From contig NZ_CABFPH010000025.1 in assembly GCF_902141845.1 (NCBI RefSeq), positions 1-62,167 on the forward strand: a DNA stretch of 62,167 nt. The letters are read 5' to 3'. The stretch comes from Methylobacterium symbioticum (lineage in GTDB: Bacteria; Pseudomonadota; Alphaproteobacteria; Rhizobiales; Beijerinckiaceae). A program made the position numbers and the translations under genes. Shown here in pieces: positions 27,943 through 36,275 of the stretch (positions within the stretch are counted from its first letter, which is position 1; each line of letters opens with the position of its first letter). The notes beneath the pieces are model-generated. The model was not told where the DNA came from. It ran no database searches and saw only the letters and a program-made list of their open reading frames with translations.

Positions 27943-28531
27943 TTGTTCGCGCCCGTCGTCCACGACCTGATCCACCGGGTCACCGGCCTGGATCAGCCCC
28001 ACGGCCCTGGGTGGATTGAGCTCGTCTCGGTCCTCGTTCTCGTCGTGGCGCCGGCCTGGACGGGAAGGCTGGCGCTCCGCCTCGGCTGGCGCTGGCTGCG
28101 CGGACGGCAGCGCCGTCGCGGCGCCGGAAGCCCGGAGCGGCGGAGCCTTGAGCGCGACGTCCCGCGGGCGACGCTGCGCTTCCAGCTGCGCCTCGTGCTG
28201 CTCTCGCTGCTGACGCTTCCGGCGGCGTGGCTTCGTCCAGGGCCGCCTCTCGCTCGACGCCCTGGTCGCGGCGCTGGCAGCCTTCAAGGAGATCGCGCCG
28301 GCCCTGCGCGAGCTGTTCGGCTTCGCGCAAGGCTGGTCCGACGCGAGAGCGCGGTTCGAGGAGATCACGAGGTCGCTGCAAGCACTTGAGTTGGCCGTGG
28401 GGCTGCGCGGCCTTGAGGTGAAGCTGGAAGCTCGCCACAGCGCGGCCGGACCCGCGTCGATCATCCACGCCATGTCGCGGCAGCTATCCGCTGTCGGGGT
28501 TCGCGGCGTCCTCCCGAAGTTCCGCAATTGA
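27943..28531 (+). pseudogene. membrane-associated hypothetical protein, frameshifted
   Basis: A TTG start with a GGAG site opens F-A-P-V-V-H-D-L-I-H-R-V-T-G-L-D, a membrane helix (W-I-E-L-V-S-V-L-V-L-V-V-A-P) and a basic stretch. Near 28233 the frame shifts. The continuation, F-V-Q-G-R-L-S-L-D-A-L-V-A-A-L and I-T-R-S-L-Q-A-L-E-L-A-V, runs in another frame to a TGA at 28529-28531. Together they form a roughly 195-residue protein of unknown family, once part of the copper cluster. One small indel accounts for the break. Confidence 0.6.
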
Positions 28532-28918
28532 AGACCAGGCGCCGGTTCGTTCGTGCGCGCCTTCCATCGATGTTCGGCCGTTATATGGCATCCCGGACGC
28601 TCGCATTGCGTGCTCGCTCATACACTGCTCAGGCTTGAGTGAGTTGTCCGGACGATCGTTGTGTTCGGGTTCTCGATGCGCGCCGCGGTGGAACATTGCA
28701 TCATCGTCGGCGAGGTGAGGTGATGAGACAAGGCGCGGCTGTGCTGGCAGCGGAGGATGCGGGCCCTCACCGTCGCGCCAGGGCCGCCGTCCGGGCGATG
28801 GCCACGGTCGCCCCCCCCTCCCCCCCGCCGTGGCGTGCTGCGGGTTCGCGGCCAAGGGCCGTTCGAGAGACGGGAGCTGATGCCCCTTGCGTCGCCTGCA
28901 GAGCCAGCCGCACGTCCC
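28532..28918. other. no supported gene
   Basis: About 390 bp between the broken membrane gene and the leftward MerR regulator. It contains a run of C residues near 28810-28835. No plausible coding frame, repeat or operator was seen. Confidence 0.5.
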
Positions 28919-29338
28919 TCAGGCGGGGTCGACCATCGGCGAGAGGGCCTCGATGATGCGGCAGTCCGCGACCGACCCGCAGCCGCACTGGCCGATGACC
29001 TCGCGCAGTTCCGCGGCGAGCCGGGCCAGGTCGGCCAGCTTGCGCTCCACGTCGGCGAGGTGGGCGCGGGCGATGATGTCGACCTCGGTGCACGAGCGCT
29101 CCCGGTCGTCGGAGAGCGCCAACAAGTCCCGGATCTGCTCCACCGTGAACCCGAGGGTGCGGCTCCGCCGGATGAAGCTCAGCCGGCGCAGGTGCTCGGG
29201 CCCGTAGAGCCGGTAGTTCCCGCTCGACCGCGCCGGCGGGGGCAGCAACCCGACCTTCTCGTACCACCGCACCGTCTCGACGCGGGTCTGCGTTGCCTCC
29301 GCGAGCCTGCCGATGGTCATGGACGCGGTTTTGCTCAC
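28919..29338 (-). CDS. MerR-family regulator (PbrR/ZntR/CadR-like)
   Basis: The 139-residue protein has the MerR winged helix (T-I-G-R-L-A-E-A-T-Q-T-R-V-E-T-V-R-W-Y-E). The metal cysteines are in R-S-C-T-E-V and G-Q-C-G-C-G-S-V-A-D-C-R. The extra Cys in C-G-C distinguishes it from the mer-locus regulator and fits divalent-metal sensors (Zn, Cd, Pb). It is divergent from a ZntA/PbrA-type ATPase with a MerR-class operator between them. The GTG at 29338 or the ATG at 29320 could be the start; neither has a clear ribosome site, suggesting a leaderless message. Confidence 0.85.
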   Translation of the reverse strand: MSKTASMTIGRLAEATQTRVETVRWYEKVGLLPPPARSSGNYRLYGPEHLRRLSFIRRSRTLGFTVEQIRDLLALSDDRERSCTEVDIIARAHLADVERKLADLARLAAELREVIGQCGCGSVADCRIIEALSPMVDPA

Positions 29339-29341
29339 GGC

Positions 29342-29372
29342 TTGACCCTGCAGTGACTACAGGGTGCATGTA
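29342..29372 (+). promoter_or_regulatory. MerR-type promoter/operator of the ZntA/PbrA operon
   Basis: TTGACC (29342-29347) is followed after 19 bp by CATGTA (29367-29372). The nearly perfect dyad ACCCTGCAG-TGA-CTACAGGGT (29345-29365) lies across the spacer. This fits activation of the rightward ATPase gene by the divergent MerR protein. The dyad core resembles but is not identical to the mer operators. Confidence 0.75.
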
Positions 29373-29419
29373 GGCACCCGTCCCGGTCCGGTCCAGGGCT
29401 CGGACGAACGGAGCGCAGC

Positions 29420-31618
29420 ATGAACCAGGCCGCCCCCGCGGACACCCTGTCCCCGTCCGCCCCCGGCGCGCAGGCCCTGCGCTACAGGGTCAGGGGCATG
29501 GACTGCCCGACCTGCGCCGGGAAGATCGAGACCGCCGTCTCCCGGCTGCCGGGCGTCGCGGACGTGCGCGTGAACTACGGCAGCCAAATCCTCGACCTCG
29601 CGCTCGACGAGGCCGCGACGCCGAGGACCGACTTGGAGGGGCGCATCGAGCGCCTGGGCTACGGCGTCGCGCCGCTCCCCACGGCCGCGGACCTGGCCAG
29701 GGCGCAAGCCTCGGGCGGCGCCCCGCCCGCCGAGAGCGCGGAAGAGCCCGAGCCGCCGCTCTGGCGGAGCCGGAAGGCGCTGCTGGGCATCCTCATCGGC
29801 GCCCTGTTCGCCGCCGGCTTCCTCGTCGAGCGGATCGCGCCGGGCCTGGCGGGCGAGTACGCCTACTGGCCGGGCGCGCTCGTCGGGCTCGCCTATTACG
29901 GCCGCCGGGCGGTCCTGGCGGCGTTCGCCGGCACGCCCTTCTCCATCGAGATGCTGATGTCGGTCGCGACCGCGGGGGCGCTCGCCATCCACGCCGCCGA
30001 GGAGGCCGCCATCGTCGTGCTGCTCTTCACGGTCGGCGAGATGCTGGAGGTCGTGGCGGCGGGCCGGGCGCGCGCCGGGATCAAGGCGCTCGCCGCCCTG
30101 GTGCCGAAGACCGCCCGCCTCGTCGACGGGCCCGACGGCGCCATCCGCGAGGTGCCCGCGGCGTCGCTGGCCATCGGGCAGGTCGTCGTCGTGAGGCCGG
30201 GCGACCGCGTGCCCGCCGACGGCGTGATCACCGACGGCGCGTCGAGCCTCGACGAGTCCCCCATCACCGGCGAGTCGGTCCCGAAGCCCAAGGAGGTCGG
30301 CGACCCGGTCTTCGCGGGCAGCGTCAACGCCGACGGCGCGCTGCAGGTCCGGGTCACCAAGACGGCGGCCGACAACACGGTCGCCCGCATCCTGCACCTC
30401 GTCGAGGAGGCGCAGGCCTCGAAGTCGCCCACGGCGCGCTTCATCGACCGGTTCAGCGCGGTCTACACGCCCATCGCCTTCGCGTTCGCCGCCGCGGTCG
30501 CAATCGTGCCGCCGCTGCTGCTCGGCGCCGACTGGGGCACCTGGGTCTATCGGGGCCTGGCGCTCCTCCTGATCGCCTGCCCCTGCGCGCTGGTGCTCTC
30601 GACCCCGGCCGCCATCGCGTCCGGGCTGGCCGCCGGAGCGCGGCGCGGGCTGCTCGTGAAGGGGGGCGCCGCGCTGGAGGTCATCGGGCGGGTGCGCACG
30701 GTCGCGTTCGACAAGACCGGGACGCTGACGGCGGGGCGGCCGCGGGTCACCGACATCCTGGCCCTCGCCCCGGACGCGTCGGAGCGGTCGCTTCTCGGGT
30801 TGGCCGCCGCGGTCGAGAGCGGAAGCAGCCACCCCATCGCCCGGGCCATCCTCGACCGGGCGAACACGGACGGGGTGCCGCTGCGGCCGACGCGGGACGC
30901 CCGCGCCATCCCCGGCAGGGCGGTGCAGGCCACGGTGATGGGCCAGACGGTGCTCGTCGCCTCCCCGCGCCACGCCGCCGAGAGCGCGCGGCTCGGCCCC
31001 GAGGCGGACCGCGCCGTCGCGGAGCTGGAGGCCGGCGGCAAGACGGTGGTCATCGTCGTCCGCGGCGCCGAGGCCCTGGGCGCCATCGCGGTCCGGGACG
31101 AGCCCCGCGCCGACGCGGCCGCCGGCATCGCGGCCCTGCGGAAGCTCGGCGTGCACAGCGTGATGCTGACCGGCGACAACCGCCGCACGGGCGGGGCGGT
31201 CGCGTCCGAGCTCGGCCTCGACGTGAAGGCCGAGCTCCTGCCCCAGGACAAGCTCGCCGAGATCGCGGCCCTGAAGGAGAGGGGCCCGGTCGCCATGGTC
31301 GGCGACGGCATCAACGACGCCCCGGCCTTGGCCGCCGCCAGCGTCGGCATCGCGATGGGCGGCGGCACCGACGCGGCCCTGGAGACGGCGGACGCGGCGG
31401 TGCTGAACGACCGCGTCGGCGACGTGGCCGCGCTGGTCTCGCTGTCCCGGGCGACCCTGGGCAACATCCGCCAGAACGTCGCCATCGCGCTCGGCCTGAA
31501 GGCGGTGTTCCTGGTGACGACCATCGCCGGCATCACCGGCCTCTGGCCCGCCATCCTGGCCGACACCGGCGCGACCGTCCTGGTGACGGCCAACGCGCTG
31601 CGTCTTCTGAGGGCCTGA
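29420..31618 (+). CDS. zntA: Zn/Cd/Pb-exporting P1B-2 ATPase (ZntA/PbrA-like)
   Basis: The 732-residue ATPase has one N-terminal HMA domain (R-G-M-D-C-P-T-C-A-G-K-I, near residue 27). The core has C-P-C-A-L-V-L-S-T-P in the membrane, D-K-T-G-T-L-T, and V-G-D-G-I-N-D-A-P-A. The C-terminal helices have A-L-G-L-K-A-V-F-L and I-L-A-D-T-G-A-T-V-L-V-T-A-N. That Lys and Asp mark P1B-2 pumps, which export Zn(II), Cd(II) and Pb(II). Its stop overlaps the start of lspA (TGATG), the pairing known from lead-resistance (pbr) operons. Confidence 0.92.
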   Translation: MNQAAPADTLSPSAPGAQALRYRVRGMDCPTCAGKIETAVSRLPGVADVRVNYGSQILDLALDEAATPRTDLEGRIERLGYGVAPLPTAADLARAQASGGAPPAESAEEPEPPLWRSRKALLGILIGALFAAGFLVERIAPGLAGEYAYWPGALVGLAYYGRRAVLAAFAGTPFSIEMLMSVATAGALAIHAAEEAAIVVLLFTVGEMLEVVAAGRARAGIKALAALVPKTARLVDGPDGAIREVPAASLAIGQVVVVRPGDRVPADGVITDGASSLDESPITGESVPKPKEVGDPVFAGSVNADGALQVRVTKTAADNTVARILHLVEEAQASKSPTARFIDRFSAVYTPIAFAFAAAVAIVPPLLLGADWGTWVYRGLALLLIACPCALVLSTPAAIASGLAAGARRGLLVKGGAALEVIGRVRTVAFDKTGTLTAGRPRVTDILALAPDASERSLLGLAAAVESGSSHPIARAILDRANTDGVPLRPTRDARAIPGRAVQATVMGQTVLVASPRHAAESARLGPEADRAVAELEAGGKTVVIVVRGAEALGAIAVRDEPRADAAAGIAALRKLGVHSVMLTGDNRRTGGAVASELGLDVKAELLPQDKLAEIAALKERGPVAMVGDGINDAPALAAASVGIAMGGGTDAALETADAAVLNDRVGDVAALVSLSRATLGNIRQNVAIALGLKAVFLVTTIAGITGLWPAILADTGATVLVTANALRLLRA

Positions 31619-32130
31619 TGAGCTCTTCGTCAGGCTGGGCCGGCCGCATGGCGACCGTGGCCGTGGTCATCCTCGCCTCCACGGCCATCGACCTCGGCGC
31701 GAAGGCGGTGGCCGAGGCGTGGCTGACCGAGGGCGTGCCCCGGGGCTTCGTGCCCTTCGTCGACCTGAGCCTGTCGTTCAACCGGGGCATCAGCTTCAGC
31801 CTGTTCGCGGCGCACGATCCGTCCTCCCTCGCGCTGCTCCTCGCCCTCCAGGGTACGCTCACCTGCCTCGTCATTGCCTGGGCGCTGGCTACGACGGGCA
31901 CGCTCGAACGTCTCGGGCTCGCCGCGATCGCCGGCGGGGCGGCTGGAAACTTCCTCGACCGGCTCATCGACGGCGCCGTCACCGACTTCCTCGACCTGCA
32001 CACCGGCGGCATTCGCTGGTTCACCTTCAACCTGGCCGACACCTGGATTTCCGCCGGCGTCGTCCTGCTGCTCCTCGAAGGCCTTTCCGCGCGACGGAGC
32101 CATCCCGGTGCCGGGGAACCAGTCCCATGA
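31618..32130 (+). CDS. lspA: lipoprotein signal peptidase II (LspA, PbrC-like)
   Basis: The 170-residue protein has four membrane helices and the family motifs S-F-N-R-G-I-S-F-S-L-F, A-G-N-F-L-D-R-L-I-D-G-A-V-T-D-F-L-D and F-N-L-A-D-T-W-I. The two catalytic Asp residues lie in the last two motifs. LspA cleaves lipoprotein signal peptides at the inner membrane. Coupling to a P1B-2 ATPase matches PbrC of lead-resistance operons, where it is an accessory copy. The next gene encodes a lipoprotein, a plausible substrate. Confidence 0.9.
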   Translation: MSSSSGWAGRMATVAVVILASTAIDLGAKAVAEAWLTEGVPRGFVPFVDLSLSFNRGISFSLFAAHDPSSLALLLALQGTLTCLVIAWALATTGTLERLGLAAIAGGAAGNFLDRLIDGAVTDFLDLHTGGIRWFTFNLADTWISAGVVLLLLEGLSARRSHPGAGEPVP

Positions 32131-32218
32131 GGGGCCCGATTCCGCCGAACCACGGCCACGACAACCTGGCATCAACCCTTCGGGCCCAGGCTCGTGCGCC
32201 CACCCCAGCGAGGCCGAC

Positions 32219-33289
32219 ATGCTGAAGACGACGACGCTCGGTCTGGCCCTCCTCCTGGCGCTGTCCGCCTGCCAGGACGGCCAGTACGCGGCCTCGACGC
32301 GCCACCTCGCGCCGATCCCGCCCGCGACCCTGGCCCTGATGTCGACCAAGGGGGTCTCGGCGGCCGACCCGATCCTGATGCGGGCCTACAAGAAGGAATC
32401 CGAGATCGAGCTCTGGAAGCGCGGCGCGGACGGCAGGTACGCCCTCCTGAAGACCTATCCGATGTGCCGCTGGTCGGGCCAGCTCGGGCCCAAGACCCGG
32501 GAGGGGGACCGGCAGGCGCCGGAGGGCTTCTACGCGGTCACGCCCGCGTCCCTGAACCCGAATTCGAGCCTCTATCTCTCGTTCGACCTCGGGTACCCGA
32601 ACGAGTACGACCGCTCCCTGGGACGCACGGGCGCGCACCTGATGGTGCACGGCTCCTGCTCGTCGCGGGGCTGCTTCGCGATGACGGACGAGGCGATCTC
32701 GGAGCTCTATGCCGTGGTGCGCGAGGCCTTCGCGGGCGGGCAGCGTGCCGTCCAGTTCCAATCCTATCCGTTCCGCATGACCCCGGAGAACCTGGCCCGG
32801 CATCGGCAGGATCCGAACGTCGCGTTCTGGAGGAACCTCAAGGAGGGGTCCGACCGCTTCGAGGTGACGTGGGCCGAGCCGGTCGTCGGCGCCGCGGGCG
32901 GTCGCTACGTGTTCGATGCCGGCGGCGACGAGGCCACGGCCGGCGCGGTCGCGCGGAAGCAGGCGGACGACGAGCGGCAGGTCGCCGCCCTCGTGGCGAG
33001 CGGGACGCCGGCCGTCCGGCTGGTGTACGAGGACGGTGGCCAGCACCGGGCTTTCCGCGAGACCATGATGGCGATGGGAAACGGGCTCGGCGAGGTGAGC
33101 CGCCCCGAGGCCCTGGCCGCAGGGCCGCGCGAGGTCGCGATGCCGGCCTCGGGCCCGGTTGCCCTTGCCGGACAGCGCGAGCCGGTCCGGGGTGCGGCGG
33201 CACGCAAGCCGCCGGGGCCCGGCGGGACCGAGGCGGAGCGCCAGCGCCCCCGCAAGACCTTCGCCGCGGCGGGGGACGGGCGGGAGTGA
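32219..33289 (+). CDS. L,D-transpeptidase (YkuD/YafK-like) lipoprotein
   Basis: The 356-residue protein starts with a lipoprotein signal peptide and lipobox L-A-L-S-A-C (acylated Cys near residue 18). The catalytic YkuD motif H-L-M-V-H-G-S-C-S-S-R-G-C-F-A-M lies mid-protein and contains the nucleophilic Cys. The C-terminal 100 residues are low-complexity and rich in Pro, Ala and Arg. Such enzymes modify peptidoglycan cross-links or attachments. It follows lspA by 88 bp, and lspA could process it. Its link to metal resistance is inferred from position only. Confidence 0.85.
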   Translation: MLKTTTLGLALLLALSACQDGQYAASTRHLAPIPPATLALMSTKGVSAADPILMRAYKKESEIELWKRGADGRYALLKTYPMCRWSGQLGPKTREGDRQAPEGFYAVTPASLNPNSSLYLSFDLGYPNEYDRSLGRTGAHLMVHGSCSSRGCFAMTDEAISELYAVVREAFAGGQRAVQFQSYPFRMTPENLARHRQDPNVAFWRNLKEGSDRFEVTWAEPVVGAAGGRYVFDAGGDEATAGAVARKQADDERQVAALVASGTPAVRLVYEDGGQHRAFRETMMAMGNGLGEVSRPEALAAGPREVAMPASGPVALAGQREPVRGAAARKPPGPGGTEAERQRPRKTFAAAGDGRE

Positions 33290-33325
33290 CGAGCCTGCCT
33301 TCATCCCTGCGCCGGGCCTGAGACC

Positions 33326-34048
33326 ATGGCCATCGACGCCTCAAGCGTGGGCTTCGTGGCGGCCTTCGCGGCCGGCGCCGTGTCGTTCCTGTCGCCCTGC
33401 GTGCTGCCCCTCGTCCCGGGCTACGTGTCCTACGTCGCGGGCCAGTCGGCTGCCGGCGGGCGCGACAGCCTGCGCACGCTCGGCCTGAGCCTCTGCTTCG
33501 TGCTCGGGTTCACGACCGTCTTCGTCGCGTTCGGCGCGGGGGCGAGCGCGCTCGGCTTCGCCCTGCTCGCCCATCGCGAGGCGCTGAACCTCGCCTCGGG
33601 CCTCCTCGTGATCCTGTTCGGCCTGTTCACGGCCGGTCTGCTGCGGCCCGCCTGGCTGCAGCGCGAGCTGCGCTGGCACGGCGATCCGCCGGGGCGAGGG
33701 CCGGTCGCCGCCTATCTCCTCGGAACGGCCTTCGCCTTCGGATGGACCCCCTGCATCGGTCCCGTCCTCGGCGCCATCCTGGCGGTCACGGCCTCCTCGG
33801 CCTCGGGCAAGGGCGTCGCCCTGCTCACCGTCTACTCGCTCGGCCTCGGCGTGCCGTTCGTGGCCGCGGCCCTGTTCCTGTCCGGCTTCGTCGCGCGCCT
33901 TCGGACCCTGCGCTGGTTCGGCCGTGCCCTTCAGGTGGTCGGCGGCGGCGTCATGGTGGCGATGGGTCTGCTGATGATCACCGACCGCATGACCGCCGTG
34001 GCCGCCCTCATCCTGGAGGCCTTCCCCGCGCTCGGGCGGATCGGTTGA
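33326..34048 (+). CDS. ccdA: cytochrome c biogenesis protein CcdA
   Basis: The 240-residue protein has six membrane helices with the paired Cys/Pro motifs of CcdA: F-L-S-P-C-V-L-P-L-V-P-G in TM1 and W-T-P-C-I-G-P-V-L-G in TM4. It moves electrons from cytosolic thioredoxin to periplasmic thiol proteins. It is a clean family member, unlike the CcdA-like protein in the YPC-ATPase operon. It follows the transpeptidase lipoprotein on the same strand and could keep the periplasmic catalytic Cys of that enzyme reduced. Confidence 0.9.
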   Translation: MAIDASSVGFVAAFAAGAVSFLSPCVLPLVPGYVSYVAGQSAAGGRDSLRTLGLSLCFVLGFTTVFVAFGAGASALGFALLAHREALNLASGLLVILFGLFTAGLLRPAWLQRELRWHGDPPGRGPVAAYLLGTAFAFGWTPCIGPVLGAILAVTASSASGKGVALLTVYSLGLGVPFVAAALFLSGFVARLRTLRWFGRALQVVGGGVMVAMGLLMITDRMTAVAALILEAFPALGRIG

Positions 34049-34193
34049 GCCGGGCGAGCGCGCAGGCGCCCGCGCGGCGGCAGAGGCAGCCGCCGAGGCA
34101 GGGCGTCGTTCGCGCGGAGCGGGTCAGCTTCGTGGCCGCCGGCGCGGGATCCGGACCTCGCCGTCCCCAACCCGGGGACGGAACGACGGCGGG

Positions 34194-34385
34194 TCAGGAA
34201 CGTAGGGAGGCGCGCCTCAAGCGAGCTTCGCGCGCGGCGCGGATCGGCGCGAGGCGGTCGCGCAGGGCCTCCATCCGAGCGATCTTCTCGCCGAAGGTCA
34301 GGGCGGCGAGCTCGCGGCGCCCTTCCGCTTTCCGAGCAAGGATGTCGGACCGGTCGGGATAGGCAGCGGTCGAAGCGTTCTTCAT
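34194..34385 (-). CDS. small charged hypothetical protein (63 aa)
   Basis: The ATG at 34385 opens a 63-residue frame: M-K-N-A-S-T-A-A-Y-P-D-R-S-D-I-L, A-R-K-A-E-G-R-R-E-L-A-A-L-T-F-G-E-K and R-M-E-A-L-R-D-R-L-A-P-I-R-A-A-R. Its helical, charged make-up is unlike noise, and F-x-E-K-I-A-R-M-E-A-L-R-x-R-L resembles short proteins common in this bacterial group. No function is known. It is convergent with ccdA and divergent from the dGTPase gene. Confidence 0.5.
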   Translation of the reverse strand: MKNASTAAYPDRSDILARKAEGRRELAALTFGEKIARMEALRDRLAPIRAAREARLRRASLRS

Positions 34386-34829
34386 GACACCGTCGACCCT
34401 ACGGCGCACCGATCCGCGACGCCAACCACCGGGCGGAAGGCCTGCCACTTCTCGACCGGCTTGATCCGTACCGACACGGGGGCCGGGCCGTTCAGCCAAG
34501 CTGACGCGTCGCCCTTCCCGCGATCCGGCGGGCATAGAGGAGGCCGCCGGCGCCCGCGTCAGGCGTACGGGACCGCTGCCGACGGCATCCGTGCGAGGCC
34601 GCATGCCTGCCCGGCCGCCCCTCAGCGCCGCCGCCATCGTTCCCGCAATGTTCCCTTTCCGGTCCGGGTGCCCTACCCTCTTGCGACGCGGGCCGGCACC
34701 ATGCGGAAACGAATCCGTGGACAACGGCCGGAATCGGACGTGACGGGCGGGAGAGCCGGAACGTAGACCATGCGTCATGCGGTTGTGGGAGGCGGCGGAG
34801 CCGGCGTCGCCGCGGGGACAGGACCGAGG
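34386..34829. other. no supported gene; upstream region of the dGTPase operon
   Basis: About 445 bp containing only Arg/Pro-rich chance frames. It should hold the promoter of the large rightward DNA-processing operon, but no convincing -35/-10 pair, dyad or repeat could be picked by eye. Confidence 0.5.
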
Positions 34830-36275
34830 ATGGGCGAGCAACTCGACTGGACGGCCCTTCTGAATTCCCGGCGTCGCAAGCCGAGGCCCGGCGGGAAGGC
34901 GCACGAACCGAGGCTGGGCGAGGATCGGACCCAGCACGAACGCGATCACGACCGCATCCTGTTCTCCACCCCGGTGCGGCGCCTCCAGGACAAGACGCAG
35001 GTCTTCCCGCTGGAGCGCAACGACAGCGTCCGCACGCGGCTGACCCACAGCCACGAGGTGGCGAACATGGCGCGGAGCATGGGGACCACCCTGGCCTTCG
35101 TCCACGGCGAGGCGCTCGGCTTCCCGGCGTCGGTCGAGCCCCTGCGCAACGTGCCGGCCCTGCTGGAGGCCATCGGGCTCGCCCACGACCTCGGCAACCC
35201 GCCTTTCGGGCACCAGGGCGAGACCGCGATCCAGACCTGGATGAAGCGTCACGCGACACCCCGTTCGGAGGAGCCGGGCTCCTTCGCGATCTTCGACGCG
35301 CCGGGCCTGACCGAGCCGATGCGCCGGGACTTCCTGGCGTTCGAGGGCAACGCGCAGGCGTTCCGCTTGCTGACCCGGCTGCAGATCCTGAACGACGATT
35401 TCGGGCTCAACATGACCTACGCCTTCCTGGCGGCCCTGATGAAGTACCCCGTGCCCTCGGACGCGGTCGACAAGTCGTCCCATGCCCGGAAGAAGTTCAA
35501 CTTCTTCCAGTCCGAGGCCGGCATCGCCGCGGAGGTCTGGGCGGAGACCGGGCTGCGCCAGGGCGTGCGGCATCCGCTGACCTTCGTGATGGAGGCTTGC
35601 GACGACATCGCCTACTCGGTCGTGGACGTCGAGGACGCCGCCAAGAAGAACCTGATCAACTTCAACGTGCTGACGGCGTGGCTGCGCCACGATGCCTGCG
35701 ACGACGAGGTCACCCTCGGGGTCTGCGAGCGGGCGGAGCGCTACCATGCCGACTTCCGCGACGAGGGACTCTCGCCCGGGGAACTCGACGACATCTCGAT
35801 GCAGATGTTCCGCGTCGACGCCATCGGGACGATGGTCCGGGCGGCCGTCGGGGCCTTCGTCGCCAACCGGGACGCCATCATGGCCCGCGCGTTCGACAGG
35901 GAGTTGATGGCGGCCTCGGACGCCGTCGTGCTGTGGACCTCGCTCAAGCGCTTCGCGAAGTTCCACGTCTACCGCCACCGCAGCGTCCTTGAGGTCGAGC
36001 TCGCCGGCCACCGCACGCTCCACGAGCTCATGGACATGTTCTGGACGGCCGTGGTCGAGCGCAAGGACCCGGACGACCTGAGGTCGGATCGCGAGGCCCT
36101 GCCGGCCTACGTCTACTCCCGGATCTCGGAGAACTACCGGCGGGTCGCCGAGGCTCCGGGCAACCGGATGCCGATGCGCTACCGGGAGTTGCAACTCATC
36201 ACCGACATGATCTCGGGCATGACCGATACCTTCGCGGTATCGCTGCGCGACGACCTGGGGCGGCACCATGGCTGA
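34830..36275 (+). CDS. dgt: dGTPase-like deoxynucleoside triphosphate triphosphohydrolase
   Basis: The 481-residue protein has the HD-domain dNTPase signature: R-R-L-Q-D-K-T-Q-V near residue 50, R-T-R-L-T-H-S-H-E-V (H73/H75) and A-H-D-L-G-N-P-P-F-G-H (H119-D120). It also has E-A-C-D-D-I-A-Y-S, the second metal-site motif. These enzymes cut dNTPs to deoxynucleoside and triphosphate, and some dGTPases starve phages of dGTP. The ATG at 34830 matches the usual start of the fold; an in-frame ATG at 34770 adds 20 glycine-rich residues. Its last 8 bases overlap the nucleotidyltransferase gene, so both belong to the operon that follows. Confidence 0.9.
   Translation: MGEQLDWTALLNSRRRKPRPGGKAHEPRLGEDRTQHERDHDRILFSTPVRRLQDKTQVFPLERNDSVRTRLTHSHEVANMARSMGTTLAFVHGEALGFPASVEPLRNVPALLEAIGLAHDLGNPPFGHQGETAIQTWMKRHATPRSEEPGSFAIFDAPGLTEPMRRDFLAFEGNAQAFRLLTRLQILNDDFGLNMTYAFLAALMKYPVPSDAVDKSSHARKKFNFFQSEAGIAAEVWAETGLRQGVRHPLTFVMEACDDIAYSVVDVEDAAKKNLINFNVLTAWLRHDACDDEVTLGVCERAERYHADFRDEGLSPGELDDISMQMFRVDAIGTMVRAAVGAFVANRDAIMARAFDRELMAASDAVVLWTSLKRFAKFHVYRHRSVLEVELAGHRTLHELMDMFWTAVVERKDPDDLRSDREALPAYVYSRISENYRRVAEAPGNRMPMRYRELQLITDMISGMTDTFAVSLRDDLGRHHG

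Noticed and set aside
28800..28840. C-rich tract as a regulatory element
   Set aside because: A simple homopolymer-like run without dyad or neighbouring promoter; probably slippage-prone noise.
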